This document shows positions 11,292 through 20,934 of a DNA stretch of 31,282 nt, piece by piece. The stretch lies in IMG/VR virus record IMGVR_UViG_3300034101_001443, positions 1 through 31,282 of that record. One strand, 5' to 3'. This DNA is from a virus. The position numbers and the translations under genes were made by a program. The number at the start of each line of letters is the position of its first letter. Position 1 is the first letter of the stretch. The notes under the pieces are model-generated. The model was given only the letters and a program-made list of their open reading frames with translations. It had not been told where the DNA came from and did no database searches.

Positions 11292-11680
11292 ACCACCTCC
11301 AGCGTAGCCTCATTCACTCCAATCATTTGCTGCATAAATAAGCTAACGGCTGTACGACTGGATAATATCGCAGCCTTCTTGCCCACAGTGCCATACGTCA
11401 TACCCAGCAGGATGCAACCATGCGTGTCAGCATCGGTATTGCCAGCATGAATTAGTATGTCAGAACGATTAGGAACATCCTTAACCAAAAAGCACTCGCC
11501 AAACTTAGGGCTCTTGTGACGCACAATGGTGTACTTCCCTTCTGGGATACACGACACCATCCGCTCATTGTTGCGCCAAGCATCCTCCAGCGTGGTAAAC
11601 ATTGGCCGATTATCAATCGCAAGCACACCAAAAGTGGCATCATCGCAATCAAAACATCGGACCAACTTTAACTGCTTCAT
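11288..11680 (-). CDS. DUF5675 protein, candidate cell-wall enzyme
   Basis: 130 residues. It has CIPEGKYTIVRHKSPKFG, then SDILIHAGNTDADTHGCILL, the family's hallmark. The arrangement of His, Gly-Asn, and Thr-His-Gly-Cys resembles the H...HGC active site of YkuD L,D-transpeptidases, where the Cys forms a thioester with the peptide stem. DUF5675 has no proven function that I know of, so a role in peptidoglycan cutting or attachment is inferred from the motif and from lying between tail fibre and lysis genes. It overlaps the fibre gene by four bases and the spanin-like gene by four. Confidence 0.75.
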   Translation of the reverse strand: MKQLKLVRCFDCDDATFGVLAIDNRPMFTTLEDAWRNNERMVSCIPEGKYTIVRHKSPKFGECFLVKDVPNRSDILIHAGNTDADTHGCILLGMTYGTVGKKAAILSSRTAVSLFMQQMIGVNEATLEVV

Positions 11681-13515
11681 GCTTCAAGTGCTTCAACACG
11701 AGCCTGGAGTTCTGCAAACTCAATCATTAAATCTTTAAAGGCTTGGACCGTAACCGCTAACACTGAACGGTCGTAGTAACCAAATGCTTTACCGTCTTCG
11801 GGTGTTGGTGCAGCTTCTTCACCAATAGCAGCGTTTACATTCTGAGCAAAGAATCCTAACTCGCGTTGATCGCCAATATTGGCTGCCACTTCTGGCTTCC
11901 AATACCAATATCCAGGTTCTAACGCTTCAAGTTTGCTTTTTGCATCTTCGATTGATCCATCTTTAATTTTCAATCGCTCATCAGATGTTGACGAAATAAC
12001 GCCGTTAGCAGCAAATGTTGCGGTTCCAGCACCGTATGCGTTCATTTGCACTGTGCCAGCAGCAGCAATAATAAGTCTGTTTGCCCCACCTGCTACAAAT
12101 GTGTGACTACCGCCAGTTCCTGAATTGATATATTGTAGGGCACTATTACCGGCACTGTGAGTGGTGCTATTCATACTGATTTTTGCTATACCTTCCGCTT
12201 CGTCATTTCCAAACAGTATGCCAGCGGTTGCACTCGTTCCGTTGCTTCGATTGTAAGGATGAAACACGACATCGGTGTTGACTGTTTTGTCGATGGTGAA
12301 ATCTCTTGTGGGAGTTGCTGTTCCAAGACCAAGTCGCCCATTGTTGAGAAGGGTCATTTGCTCAGTAAGAGTTGTACTGCCATCAGGACAAGTGGAAAAT
12401 GCTAATCGAGTAGGCAAACTTGACGCAGTTTGTGTACCATTGGCTAAAGCCATTACACGCGCTGTGCTGACTAACGCGGTCCCGTTCGATGATGCAAAAT
12501 TCACCTGACCAATTTGGTCGCCGTTGCTAAGCAACGCCTGATTTCCGATGACGCCGCTTTTACTTTTATTCAAAGATATAATCGCCGGATTACTGCCGCT
12601 GTTAATAAAGTTTGTATATTCACAAGCATTGCCATCCAGGGTTTGTACTAACCACGTCTCACTGAATGTTTTCCTTCCACCGAGGGTTTGATTCCCGCTT
12701 GTAATTAGCCCACGAGCGGTCGTTGAAGCATTGGGAATGTTAAAAGTATGAGTTGACCCAGCGGAACTAATAGCAAAATCAGTGCCCGTTGTTCCAGTTG
12801 CAAACGTTTGCGTAGCCTGACCAGTAATACCATTAAGACTTGTGACTGCCGTACCAGCTTGCGTTGCAACAGTTCCCAGCCCTAAAGTCGTGCGCTGAGC
12901 AGCGGCATCCACATCATCTATCAACGCTCTTCCTGCTGAAGTACAGGTAATTTCCTCTACATCTCCCGAACCCGCAGATTGACGCCCCAAAATTCTATCG
13001 GTCGCAGAAACATTTTGCATCTTGGCATAGGTAACAGCATCATTTGCAATCGTTGCTGCAAAACTTCCTGTGCCACTGCCTGTTACATTTCCAGTTAGGG
13101 TAATGGTTTGATCGCCCGTGTTCGTACCAGAAGATGTTCCAGAAAACGTACCGCTTTGAGTAGCCAAAGTGCCAAGGCCTAAAGTCGTGCGTTGAGCAGC
13201 AGCGTCCGCATCATCTATCAACGCTCGACCAGCAGCAGTAACAGGCCCAACCAACGTATCAATATAGGTTTTGGTAGCTGCGTCGTTAGCTGACGTTGGT
13301 GCCCCCAAATTAGTAATTTTGTTTGTGCCTAAATTCAAATTACCAGTTGCAGCATTTGAACCGTCCTTGTTCAAGCATTGGCTAATGCCAGTCGCAAAGT
13401 CATTGTCCTGAGTATCATGCCGACCGGCTTCAATACCGATATTTACAGCAGCATCTCCAGCCCAACCACCGGTTGCGTTATTACCTTTCGTATATGTTCC
13501 CGCTGCCCAAGGCAT
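11677..13515 (-). CDS. Tail fibre/appendage protein with S74 intramolecular chaperone
   Basis: 612 residues, with AAGGAGAATACT before the start. The N-terminus (MPWAAGTYTKGNNATGGWAG) then RHDTQDNDFATGISQCLNKD is typical of short-tailed-phage appendage proteins that join the virion. In the middle are two copies of GRALIDD-x-DAAAQRTTLGLG and Gly/Ser/Thr-rich repeats of fibre type. Residues from about 510 form the S74 chaperone: TSDERLKIKDG holds the Ser-Asp dyad for self-cleavage, followed by GYWYWKP, ELGFFAQNV, YDRSVLAVTVQAFKDL and a terminal coiled coil. The chaperone assembles the trimer and is then removed. Binds the host receptor. Confidence 0.88.
   Translation of the reverse strand: MPWAAGTYTKGNNATGGWAGDAAVNIGIEAGRHDTQDNDFATGISQCLNKDGSNAATGNLNLGTNKITNLGAPTSANDAATKTYIDTLVGPVTAAGRALIDDADAAAQRTTLGLGTLATQSGTFSGTSSGTNTGDQTITLTGNVTGSGTGSFAATIANDAVTYAKMQNVSATDRILGRQSAGSGDVEEITCTSAGRALIDDVDAAAQRTTLGLGTVATQAGTAVTSLNGITGQATQTFATGTTGTDFAISSAGSTHTFNIPNASTTARGLITSGNQTLGGRKTFSETWLVQTLDGNACEYTNFINSGSNPAIISLNKSKSGVIGNQALLSNGDQIGQVNFASSNGTALVSTARVMALANGTQTASSLPTRLAFSTCPDGSTTLTEQMTLLNNGRLGLGTATPTRDFTIDKTVNTDVVFHPYNRSNGTSATAGILFGNDEAEGIAKISMNSTTHSAGNSALQYINSGTGGSHTFVAGGANRLIIAAAGTVQMNAYGAGTATFAANGVISSTSDERLKIKDGSIEDAKSKLEALEPGYWYWKPEVAANIGDQRELGFFAQNVNAAIGEEAAPTPEDGKAFGYYDRSVLAVTVQAFKDLMIEFAELQARVEALEA
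12867..12929. repeat. Tail-fibre coding repeat, copy A
   Basis: About 63 bases that recur at 13164-13226 at high similarity; both encode the segment with DAAAQRTTLGLG. The reading frame is kept. This fits duplication of a fibre module and gives recombination sites for swapping fibre parts. Confidence 0.6.
13164..13226. repeat. Tail-fibre coding repeat, copy B
   Basis: Partner of the copy at 12867-12929. It lies nearer the N-terminus of the protein and differs mostly at third codon positions, so the copies are old enough to have diverged at silent sites. Confidence 0.6.
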
Positions 13516-13525
13516 AGTATTCTCC

Positions 13526-16447
13526 TTATGCTTCTAAATACTTTAATACTGTGTTCACGTACGCTTTTGTTTCGCCAGGTACTTTGACTGCCTTTTTAAT
13601 GTTTTCCCATGTTACCGGCAAACCTTCAGACTCTAACTTTGCTTTAGCCTTAGCTATATTCCGTGGCCCCCAGTTATATGCCGCTAGTGCTGCTTCAATC
13701 GAGCCAAACTTTTCAATCTGCTGTTGCAAATAACGACTACCAGCTTCTACGTTTTTAACTGGGTCAAATCTTTGTTTCGGTGTGAGGCCAAGATCACGAG
13801 CAGTCCCAGCCATAAGCTGCATTAAACCACCAGCACCTTTTTCGCTCACCGCCTTTGGATTACCGGCTGACTCAGCACGAATTACAGCTTTTACCAAATC
13901 TGGCGATGCGTAGTTTTCGCCGGTGGGTATGTTGATTTTCTGTCTGCCAATCTCCACAGTTGGCTTAGGACTTTCCGTGTTTGTTTCTGCACGAAGCATT
14001 TCAAGTTCACGTTGAGCTTCCTCAATCGCTGCATCTATGTTGACCGCTGTATTCCCCTCTTCAGTAGGTTGTACGGAGAATTGCTCAGTTGTTTCCGGCG
14101 CTGCTGCAATCCCACCGCGCTGAAGAGTTTGGCTCAATTCCAAAAAGCGATTTATGTTGGTTTCAGTTGGTGCAGCAGCAGCAAGCTTCATTAGTCTTGG
14201 GTTTGCAAGCATCCTTGCGACAATCGTATCAAGCTGCAATTCTCGCGATTGTCCTGCTTTGCTTATAGCCGCTCCAGTTCCGGCACCAATTAAACCTCCA
14301 ATGCCCCCGCCGGTCAAAGCTCCAATGATACCGCCTGATGTTGGGCCTTGTTGCTTCATAGTCGCAATAACACCACGACTTGCTGCAATGGCACCAAGTG
14401 TTGTTAAACTTTGGGATGTTATTGCCTGACCTTTACTAGCTGCTTTTGCAAGTTCAGCAGGACTCTTAGCTAATTCCAGGTCAGTTAGTACTTTTTGTAG
14501 GTCATCGTAATCAGCAGCAAACAATCGTTGAGCTATCTTTTTGTTAGCTTCAAGGTTTGCAACAGCATTGCCCGTTTTTGTCAGGTTGGTATTTATAAAC
14601 TTGGCACGAGCGTATTGTTCAAGTTCAGTACCTTGAAACTGTTTCATAAACGCATCGGCCTGACGAACATCAGCAAATACTTTGTTTGGTATTTTGCTTT
14701 CAGTAATACGTTCAAACTGCTCTAACCCCGTGCCGCGTCCTTTCTGTTGGGCAAACTTGTTTAAAGCCTCATAATCGGTATCAAACAGTGCTTTTAATGT
14801 ATCTTTATTTCTTCCTAAAAAGTCGGTTGGGTTTGTCGCTTTATCAAGTCTAGCTAGCATTTCCATTCGCATCTCTGTTACTTCAACAGAAGTGCGGCCA
14901 AACTTGTTAATAATATCTTGTGCATTTTCTGGACTTGCTAATGCACGATCAATAACTTTGCTGGTTTGGAGGCGCGGTTGAAATCGTCGTGTCGCAGTAA
15001 TTTCACCTACTACACCAGTATTAAATGTTTGTTTCAACTCGCGTGTAAGGTCTACTGCTTTGCTTAATTTTTGCAATGCTTCAAGGTCTGGTGCTGTTGC
15101 AGCAGTTCCAGGCAGTCCCCCTTTTATGCCCACGGCTGGATCATAGAAATAACTTATTCCAAAGTTATCTATGTTGTCGCGTAATGTTGCCATTAACGCG
15201 GCTTGCGTTTTGTTGACCCCACTCGCTTCAGCCATAGCTCGACCTGCGGCTGATCGTAAATCTTGCAACTCACCAACTGTTGCAACGCCATTTTTGGCCT
15301 GAACTATTTCGCGTACTTTGTCCATTACTCGCTGTGCTTTGCCTGATACATCGGCTTTAGCAAGTTCTCCGAACTGAGCATATTCACGCAAAGTTTCGTT
15401 TAAGGCTCCGGTTAGGTCGAGTTTTGTTGATTTTGGAACAGCGCTCCAAGCGCCCGATACAAGGTCATCAGCTTGTTCTAAACGGGTATTTATTGCCTCT
15501 CGAAGCGTCGCCCCACGCTCCAATTTACTAACAGCCTTCCCTTCTTCAGTCAGGCCAAGAGACTGTAAAATGTTTCCTTCGCTTGCGGCTTTCTTTTTGA
15601 CTGCCTCTTCCGCAGCATCTCTTAAGGCTAAAGCAAAATCACCAGTTTCGGTATCTACACCAAAACGATTTAACGCTGCTTTTAACTCTATCCCACGTTG
15701 TTCCTTGGCTGCTTGCAATATGTCAGTAGCCCCTAGTTTTTTACCAATTTCCTGCTGGTATTGTGCAAGGCCAGGTGTTTGTACGATTTCCGCTGCTGTA
15801 AGAGGAACATTTCCTGTTCCAACTGCAAGTTCTGGCATATCTTGCAATGCTTTTAAACGCTCGATTCCTTCAGGACCTGCTTGACGCAATATCTCTGCTT
15901 GCGCTGCTGCCTGTAAAGCATCTTCACTTCCAACTGCAACACCAACAGCGGGTGATACTAATCGCGTACCAGCGCCAACAGCTTTACCTACTCCAGCAAC
16001 CGTGGCAGGAGCCGCTAATGCGCCTACTAAACCAGCATAAGGAGATTCTGGCGCAATAGCCTCTGCTCCTTTCATGCCCAAATACGAAACCAAACCAGTT
16101 CCAGCTTGACTCAATAATTTAGCTTTCGAAGCAGGGGAAGGAGTTAAAAAACTAACTAATTCTTGAGCGCCTGTTTCTGGCCGCACTCCGAAAGATGGTG
16201 CTAATTGCTCGCTGACTGCTTCCAATGTTTTTGTAGTTCCCCAGGGTTCGACAGGAGCGCCCAGATATTCCAATCCTTTTACAAATGGATACGCTACAAT
16301 ATCTGCTGCACCAGCACCGGCTTTTGCTACCCCAACAGGAATATCATACAAAAGTTGCCCGACACCGTATGAAGGCTGTTCTGGTTGTGCTTTTAATGCC
16401 GCCAGTTCTGCTCGTGCTGCTTCTATTGCCGCGTCAAGTTCATCCAT
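13526..16447 (-). CDS. Internal virion (ejection) protein with C-terminal lytic transglycosylase
   Basis: 973 residues. The N-terminal 170 residues are Ala/Gly rich with hydrophobic stretches (AYPFVKGLEYLGAPVEPWGT, AGLVGALAAPATVAGVG). The centre is long and helical, with another Gly-rich segment near 725-760 (GGIIGALTGGGIGGLIGAGT) that could insert in a membrane. Residues from about 848 form an SLT domain: LVKAVIRAESAGNPKAVS with the catalytic Glu near 859, GAGGLMQLMAGTARDLG, and AALAAYNWGP. Phages eject such proteins into the envelope and locally cut peptidoglycan for DNA entry. A DAAIEEAQRELEMLRA-like motif occurs at both the N-terminus and residue 805. It overlaps the next upstream gene by one base. 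Confidence 0.88.
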   Translation of the reverse strand: MDELDAAIEAARAELAALKAQPEQPSYGVGQLLYDIPVGVAKAGAGAADIVAYPFVKGLEYLGAPVEPWGTTKTLEAVSEQLAPSFGVRPETGAQELVSFLTPSPASKAKLLSQAGTGLVSYLGMKGAEAIAPESPYAGLVGALAAPATVAGVGKAVGAGTRLVSPAVGVAVGSEDALQAAAQAEILRQAGPEGIERLKALQDMPELAVGTGNVPLTAAEIVQTPGLAQYQQEIGKKLGATDILQAAKEQRGIELKAALNRFGVDTETGDFALALRDAAEEAVKKKAASEGNILQSLGLTEEGKAVSKLERGATLREAINTRLEQADDLVSGAWSAVPKSTKLDLTGALNETLREYAQFGELAKADVSGKAQRVMDKVREIVQAKNGVATVGELQDLRSAAGRAMAEASGVNKTQAALMATLRDNIDNFGISYFYDPAVGIKGGLPGTAATAPDLEALQKLSKAVDLTRELKQTFNTGVVGEITATRRFQPRLQTSKVIDRALASPENAQDIINKFGRTSVEVTEMRMEMLARLDKATNPTDFLGRNKDTLKALFDTDYEALNKFAQQKGRGTGLEQFERITESKIPNKVFADVRQADAFMKQFQGTELEQYARAKFINTNLTKTGNAVANLEANKKIAQRLFAADYDDLQKVLTDLELAKSPAELAKAASKGQAITSQSLTTLGAIAASRGVIATMKQQGPTSGGIIGALTGGGIGGLIGAGTGAAISKAGQSRELQLDTIVARMLANPRLMKLAAAAPTETNINRFLELSQTLQRGGIAAAPETTEQFSVQPTEEGNTAVNIDAAIEEAQRELEMLRAETNTESPKPTVEIGRQKINIPTGENYASPDLVKAVIRAESAGNPKAVSEKGAGGLMQLMAGTARDLGLTPKQRFDPVKNVEAGSRYLQQQIEKFGSIEAALAAYNWGPRNIAKAKAKLESEGLPVTWENIKKAVKVPGETKAYVNTVLKYLEA

Positions 16448-17472
16448 TAGCGACCCCTTCTGGCTTTTTCCGCTGCTATTTCGGCTTGAAGCTGTTGTAA
16501 TATTTTTAATTTGTCATTGTCCGGAGTTGTTGCGATTGGCGTGGTTGGCGTAGCCGCGACAGGGGCACCAAACATCTCTTGAATAGTATTGGGAGATTTA
16601 GTTGCGACTTCGATGGTGCGTTTAGCACGTTTATTGCTTTGATCGATTAAAGTATCCCAAGCCGCTAAAATATCAGCTTTGGAAGCGGTAAAAGTTTTAC
16701 CAGTAATTATATCAGCAGCTTTTTTCTCCTGTCCCGTAAGTGTAGCTCCAAAATTTGCTTTTCTGTACAACTGTATTATTGCTTCATTTTCGGGCACAAA
16801 TCCTGGTTCGCCTACTAAACCGAACATGCTAGTTCCAGTCGTGAGCAAAGTTTTTAGTTCTGCTGGCGACATTTCAGCTATTTTGTTGCGGTGGGCTGCC
16901 GCCGCTTCAGAAAATGTAGAAGCATCAACAATTCTTTCTTGCACACCAGTTGGTAATTGTTGATTTTGTGGTTGTCTACTAGCTGCCGCTTGTTGCAAAG
17001 CTCTATCAAGCAATGATTGTTGCTCACGCTCAAACACTTCAGTTCCCTCTGGGGATAATTGAGCTTTATAGCCTGTCATCAATTCCAACATTTTATCTTC
17101 GGCCTTAGCTTTTCTAGCCGTTTCCTGTGCCGTCAATGCAGTAGCCAAGTTGGACAAACGACTTTGGTAGCCGGTGTCTCCAACGCCCTTAATAAAATCT
17201 GTGCGAGCCTGTGGCGTTTCTAAAGTCTGAAGCTGATTAGCTAGGCTGTTTACTGCCAATGTATCCTGTGCGGCTTGCTGCCTAGCCTGATAGCCAAGCA
17301 AAGATTGCAGCAGGATTGAACCAAGACCTACACCGACAGCGCGACCAGTCGAAGTGTAGGGCGTGATCAACTGAGGAGTTAATGTGTTAAGACTCGACTG
17401 AGCAATGCCCCAAGGCGTTTCTTGCTGATTGTAATTCAATCCAGTTAAGGCGTTAACTAATAAATCGGCCAT
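16447..17472 (-). CDS. Probable internal virion protein
   Basis: 341 residues, starting MADLLVNALTGLNYNQQETP. It has an Ala/Gln-rich helical middle (AQDTLAVNSLANQLQTLETP and KMLELMTGYKAQLSPEGTEV) and ends KILQQLQAEIAAEKARRGR. No catalytic motif is seen. A hydrophobic patch (AVGVGLGSILLQSLLG) is present near residue 50. Position between the transglycosylase gene and the Pro-rich gene, and composition like that of phage inner proteins, suggest it is ejected with them. It starts two bases after the Pro-rich gene ends and shares one base with the transglycosylase gene. Confidence 0.6.
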   Translation of the reverse strand: MADLLVNALTGLNYNQQETPWGIAQSSLNTLTPQLITPYTSTGRAVGVGLGSILLQSLLGYQARQQAAQDTLAVNSLANQLQTLETPQARTDFIKGVGDTGYQSRLSNLATALTAQETARKAKAEDKMLELMTGYKAQLSPEGTEVFEREQQSLLDRALQQAAASRQPQNQQLPTGVQERIVDASTFSEAAAAHRNKIAEMSPAELKTLLTTGTSMFGLVGEPGFVPENEAIIQLYRKANFGATLTGQEKKAADIITGKTFTASKADILAAWDTLIDQSNKRAKRTIEVATKSPNTIQEMFGAPVAATPTTPIATTPDNDKLKILQQLQAEIAAEKARRGR

Positions 17473-17473
17473 A

Positions 17474-19387
17474 TTATCGCCCTCTTGTTAGTACGTTACC
17501 GGCACCTGCTGTAGCACCTTGTGCTGCTGCCGCTCCAAGATTTGGCTTCGTCCCACCTTGCCCGTAACTTGAATTAATTTGTGCATCATAAAACGCATCA
17601 CTCGCTGCGTCTGGGTTTGCAGCACTTCCCCCGCTAGAACGGGAGCCAATCCTTGCAATTTGAATTCTATTTTTAAGTTCAGCTTTTAATCGCGTCATAG
17701 CAGCTTTAGCTTCGTTATCTGTCATTTCACGTTGATTTCGCACCACGAAATCCTGCTTTGCTGCTTCAAATTGACGTTCAAGAACGCCTTGCTGTGCTTG
17801 GAAACTAAAGCCAGCAGCTTGCATAACTGATTGGAACTGACGGTCAATATCAGCTTGCATAGCTTGAAAACTTTTGTTTGCAGCAGCTTCGCCACTTTCA
17901 TAACGTCTGACAATTTCGGCTTGCTCACCAGTAAAGGCTCGTCCTTTCTCCGCTTCCGTAACTTGCAATGCACGATCAATCGCTGATTGTTCAGCTTGAT
18001 ACTGCTGCGTCCCAACTCTTTCCCCTCGTTGAAATTCTCGTTGAGCAGTACTTTCCTGACCAGTGTAGTACCCTTGCACCCCAGCCATGAGGGGAGCTTG
18101 AATAGCCTGAAATTGCTCATACGGCATATTGCCAAACTGAGCAGCTTGGTTTGCAAATTGAGCTTGAGCTTGTAATGCAATACCTTCGGCGGCGCTAAGC
18201 GCCTCTTGTCGCATAAGGTCTTGTCGCTGAGTATTTGCCTTCATTATCGCTTGAGCAGCAGGGCTGTTAGGATCTAACCCACGCTCTGCAATTTGTAATT
18301 GAGTGCTTTCATTTTGACGTTGAAATTCTTCGGCGTTTCGACGTTCAAATTCGCTCATAACGCGATTGCGTTGTCTCTCCATTTCCGCAGTAAACACAGG
18401 ATTATACTGTGCTTGCATTTGATACGGGTCGGACGTGTTAAACCTATTAACTAGGTTTTCATAAGCCGAACCTGCCGCGCTCGTAAATCTGTTAATGTTC
18501 TCTCCCAACGGTGGAGGTAGTGTCGTCGATGGTTGGGTAGGCATAGGAGCAGGAGCAGGAGTTTCCGTTGTAGGCGTAACGGGAGGCGTCGGTGGCACAG
18601 GCGCAGGTGCAGGTTGAGCTACAGGTGGAGGTGGTGTAGCTGCTTCTTGAGAGGGTTCAGTATTAAGCGCACCTCCTGATGCTGGCTTCATTGGCGATAT
18701 TTGTGGAGCGGCTGCCACCGGTTGAGGAGATGGCGTTACGGCTGGTTGTGGCTGTGAGGTCGGCGGGGTAGGTGCAATAGGCTGGAAACCAGGCGGCTCA
18801 ATTTGCGTTGAAACCGTGTTAGGTGGAGGCATAGTGCCAGCAGGTTGCGAAGTTGGAGTGCCGGTTTCAGCGGATGGCATTGCTGATAAAGCCCCTGTTG
18901 GCGGGGTGCTAGGACCAGGCCAAGCTGGTTTATATTCAATCGGCTGTGAAGGCGTGCCACCTACAGGCCAAGTAGCAGTGGGTGGTTGTACTGTCGGTTC
19001 TTTCCAAAATGCTCCCATACCCTGTGATGGGTCTGGTTGAGATGAACCTGGCTGACCTGCTGCTGGAGGAGTTGTTGTAGAACCACCTTCGGCTTTCCTA
19101 GCTGCGGCAATGCGTTTCGTCAGTTCTTTAATTTCAGGGTCATTTGGACGAACTCTTTTTAAATACTCAATTCGAGTTTCAGCCCTGTTAAAATTGAATG
19201 GTTCTGGTGAATTTGACGGTGCTGGTGTTTGTACCGGCGGGGTTTTGCTGGGTGTTGTTGGCTTAACCGTTTGCTTCGGTTTAGGTGCCATATTTTGAGT
19301 TGGTGGTTTTGGACTTTTGACAACGTTGCCGTATTGGTCTTTATAAACGCCAGGACTTTGCCGCGCCCAAACACTAGGATTTGCCAT
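17474..19387 (-). CDS. Proline-rich internal virion protein candidate
   Basis: 637 residues. The N-terminus ARQSPGVYKDQYGNVVKS carries the SPGVY motif shared with two neighbouring genes. Residues of about 25-300 are Pro/Thr/Gln rich and likely disordered. From about 300 a long helical Gln/Ala region follows, with repeats such as EKGRAFTGEQAEIVRR, FQAMQADIDRQFQSVMQA and FQAQQGVLERQFEAAKQDF. This disordered-then-coiled plan fits a packaged, unfolded ejection protein. No enzymatic motif is seen. Spaced two bases from the hub gene and two from the next gene, so it is co-translated. Confidence 0.65.
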   Translation of the reverse strand: MANPSVWARQSPGVYKDQYGNVVKSPKPPTQNMAPKPKQTVKPTTPSKTPPVQTPAPSNSPEPFNFNRAETRIEYLKRVRPNDPEIKELTKRIAAARKAEGGSTTTPPAAGQPGSSQPDPSQGMGAFWKEPTVQPPTATWPVGGTPSQPIEYKPAWPGPSTPPTGALSAMPSAETGTPTSQPAGTMPPPNTVSTQIEPPGFQPIAPTPPTSQPQPAVTPSPQPVAAAPQISPMKPASGGALNTEPSQEAATPPPPVAQPAPAPVPPTPPVTPTTETPAPAPMPTQPSTTLPPPLGENINRFTSAAGSAYENLVNRFNTSDPYQMQAQYNPVFTAEMERQRNRVMSEFERRNAEEFQRQNESTQLQIAERGLDPNSPAAQAIMKANTQRQDLMRQEALSAAEGIALQAQAQFANQAAQFGNMPYEQFQAIQAPLMAGVQGYYTGQESTAQREFQRGERVGTQQYQAEQSAIDRALQVTEAEKGRAFTGEQAEIVRRYESGEAAANKSFQAMQADIDRQFQSVMQAAGFSFQAQQGVLERQFEAAKQDFVVRNQREMTDNEAKAAMTRLKAELKNRIQIARIGSRSSGGSAANPDAASDAFYDAQINSSYGQGGTKPNLGAAAAQGATAGAGNVLTRGR

Positions 19388-19389
19388 AA

Positions 19390-20934
19390 TTACACCTGTC
19401 CACCAATTTCATACCTAACCTCGAATCCTAGTATTTGCAAATTTTGTGTTTTTACGAAACCGCCAAATCGAATAGAAGCGGCATGGCCTTGGCCTTTTAA
19501 AGAATAGCGGTCAAAGCTGTATGAACCGGAAGCAACTGATGCCCCAGACCAAGGGGAACCCCAAGGGCTACCCCAAGTCGTCAAAACAGTTGAGCTGCTT
19601 ATGGGTTTTACAAGTGTTTGAACCGGTCGAAAATCCGTATCAAGAACAATACCCACCTTAATTGTGGGCGCTGCTTGAATGATAGCTCGAATATCTTTAA
19701 AGGTTTTATAGTTGTTTCGGGTTTGATAAAAACTGTACGGAAGAGTGCAATCAAAACTTATGTATTGATCGATTGACCCTATTCTAGCATCTGCCGGACC
19801 AGTTTCTCCTTTCCATATTCGTCCTTGATTGGAACCGTAAAACGGTAGTTTGTTGAATAAACAAGAACTCAAACAATGGGAGTCGTCGTACAACTGGAAA
19901 AGAGTCCAGGCTTTTTGATCAATTGCATAAACCAATAAATGACATCCGACGGTGCTAACGGGAATAGCAAAATAAACGGCCCTACCTTGCGGCCAAAAAA
20001 ACCCACTCCACGCATAGTTGAAAGGGAATAACTTAGCTGCTTCACTTATTAACGGATTGATTCTGCGACTGAGAATGTTTAGTGCAGCTTCTGGGTCGGA
20101 TTGAAATAGTCCAGAAATGGGGACAATTCCCTGTTCAGTAACAATCCAAACGTCATTGTTTACACGTACAAAGGCTCTACGACCGAGTGGCCGACCAATA
20201 TAATAGCGAGCTACCAACCCCCATGTGGTAGGGTCGCCAGCGTAGGTTCCAGTGTAAAATACTATTTCACCTTCGGAGCTACATGCCCAAAAATAATCTT
20301 GTGATGTCATGCTAGTAGTATTGCTGTAACTGCCCAATGCAACTACAAATCCACCACGAGTCATTACATAACTTAAATCAAAACTTGTTAATGCTGGACT
20401 TCCACCAGTCCCCGTAACCTGAACACCGCCATACCAAATTTTACAACTATTTTTTTCAATAAAGTACAATCGCTCTTTATGAGCGTGAACACCAATCATT
20501 GACGTCAGTGCTAGTCCAGTAAAGGTAAGGTTGCTGGTAGTTGCTGCAATGCCATCCCAACTGCGGGCCGAATCAACTCCGTTACACAGGTAAATTCGAT
20601 TATTATACGTTGTGCTTTGCCACTCTCCGTTGGTAACGGTCGAGCCAGTAATCGTTGTAGGTGTTCCACTTGTAGTTACTGAAAACAACGCACTCGAATT
20701 GCCAGCAATCAATCTCGATGAGCCATCGGCTAAATTAAGTGATTGCAAAAAAGTTATAGGCGTTCCTGAGCCTACTGTAGCAAACGATTCATACCCTGCC
20801 CGTAAAGCAGGACTGTTTGCTCCTGGGAAAATGTTTATCAATTTTAATGCCGTTGCAGGGTCCATATTATCAATAGGGCTCACGAGGTCGAGCCCTAAGT
20901 ATGGACCAGGCATGGTAGTACCTTGAAACGCCAT
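19390..20934 (-). CDS. Tail hub/nozzle protein (P22 gp10-like)
   Basis: 514 residues, rich in short beta repeats (NEWQSTTYNNRIYLCNG-type segments: GEWQSTTYNNRIYLCNGVDS, ERLYFIEKNSCKIWYGG, GEIVFYTGTYAGDP, NNDVWIVTEQGIVPISGL), which suggests a beta-propeller with aromatic strands. The start MAFQGTTMPGPYLGLDLVSP and the following NMDPATALKLINIFPG look like the N-terminus of phage tail hub proteins. In P22-like short tails this protein caps the adaptor and closes the DNA channel. Gene order with the gp4-like adaptor upstream supports the call, but I could not align it. Confidence 0.6.
   Translation of the reverse strand: MAFQGTTMPGPYLGLDLVSPIDNMDPATALKLINIFPGANSPALRAGYESFATVGSGTPITFLQSLNLADGSSRLIAGNSSALFSVTTSGTPTTITGSTVTNGEWQSTTYNNRIYLCNGVDSARSWDGIAATTSNLTFTGLALTSMIGVHAHKERLYFIEKNSCKIWYGGVQVTGTGGSPALTSFDLSYVMTRGGFVVALGSYSNTTSMTSQDYFWACSSEGEIVFYTGTYAGDPTTWGLVARYYIGRPLGRRAFVRVNNDVWIVTEQGIVPISGLFQSDPEAALNILSRRINPLISEAAKLFPFNYAWSGFFWPQGRAVYFAIPVSTVGCHLLVYAIDQKAWTLFQLYDDSHCLSSCLFNKLPFYGSNQGRIWKGETGPADARIGSIDQYISFDCTLPYSFYQTRNNYKTFKDIRAIIQAAPTIKVGIVLDTDFRPVQTLVKPISSSTVLTTWGSPWGSPWSGASVASGSYSFDRYSLKGQGHAASIRFGGFVKTQNLQILGFEVRYEIGGQV

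Noticed and set aside
12867-13226. Mobile element suggested by the two 63-base repeats
   Set aside because: The repeats keep the tail-fibre frame and encode the known fibre repeat type; no transposase or target duplication.
17722-18180. 152-codon minus-strand frame overlapping the Pro-rich internal protein
   Set aside because: It is a Leu/Lys-rich shadow of the helical region of the real gene in another frame.
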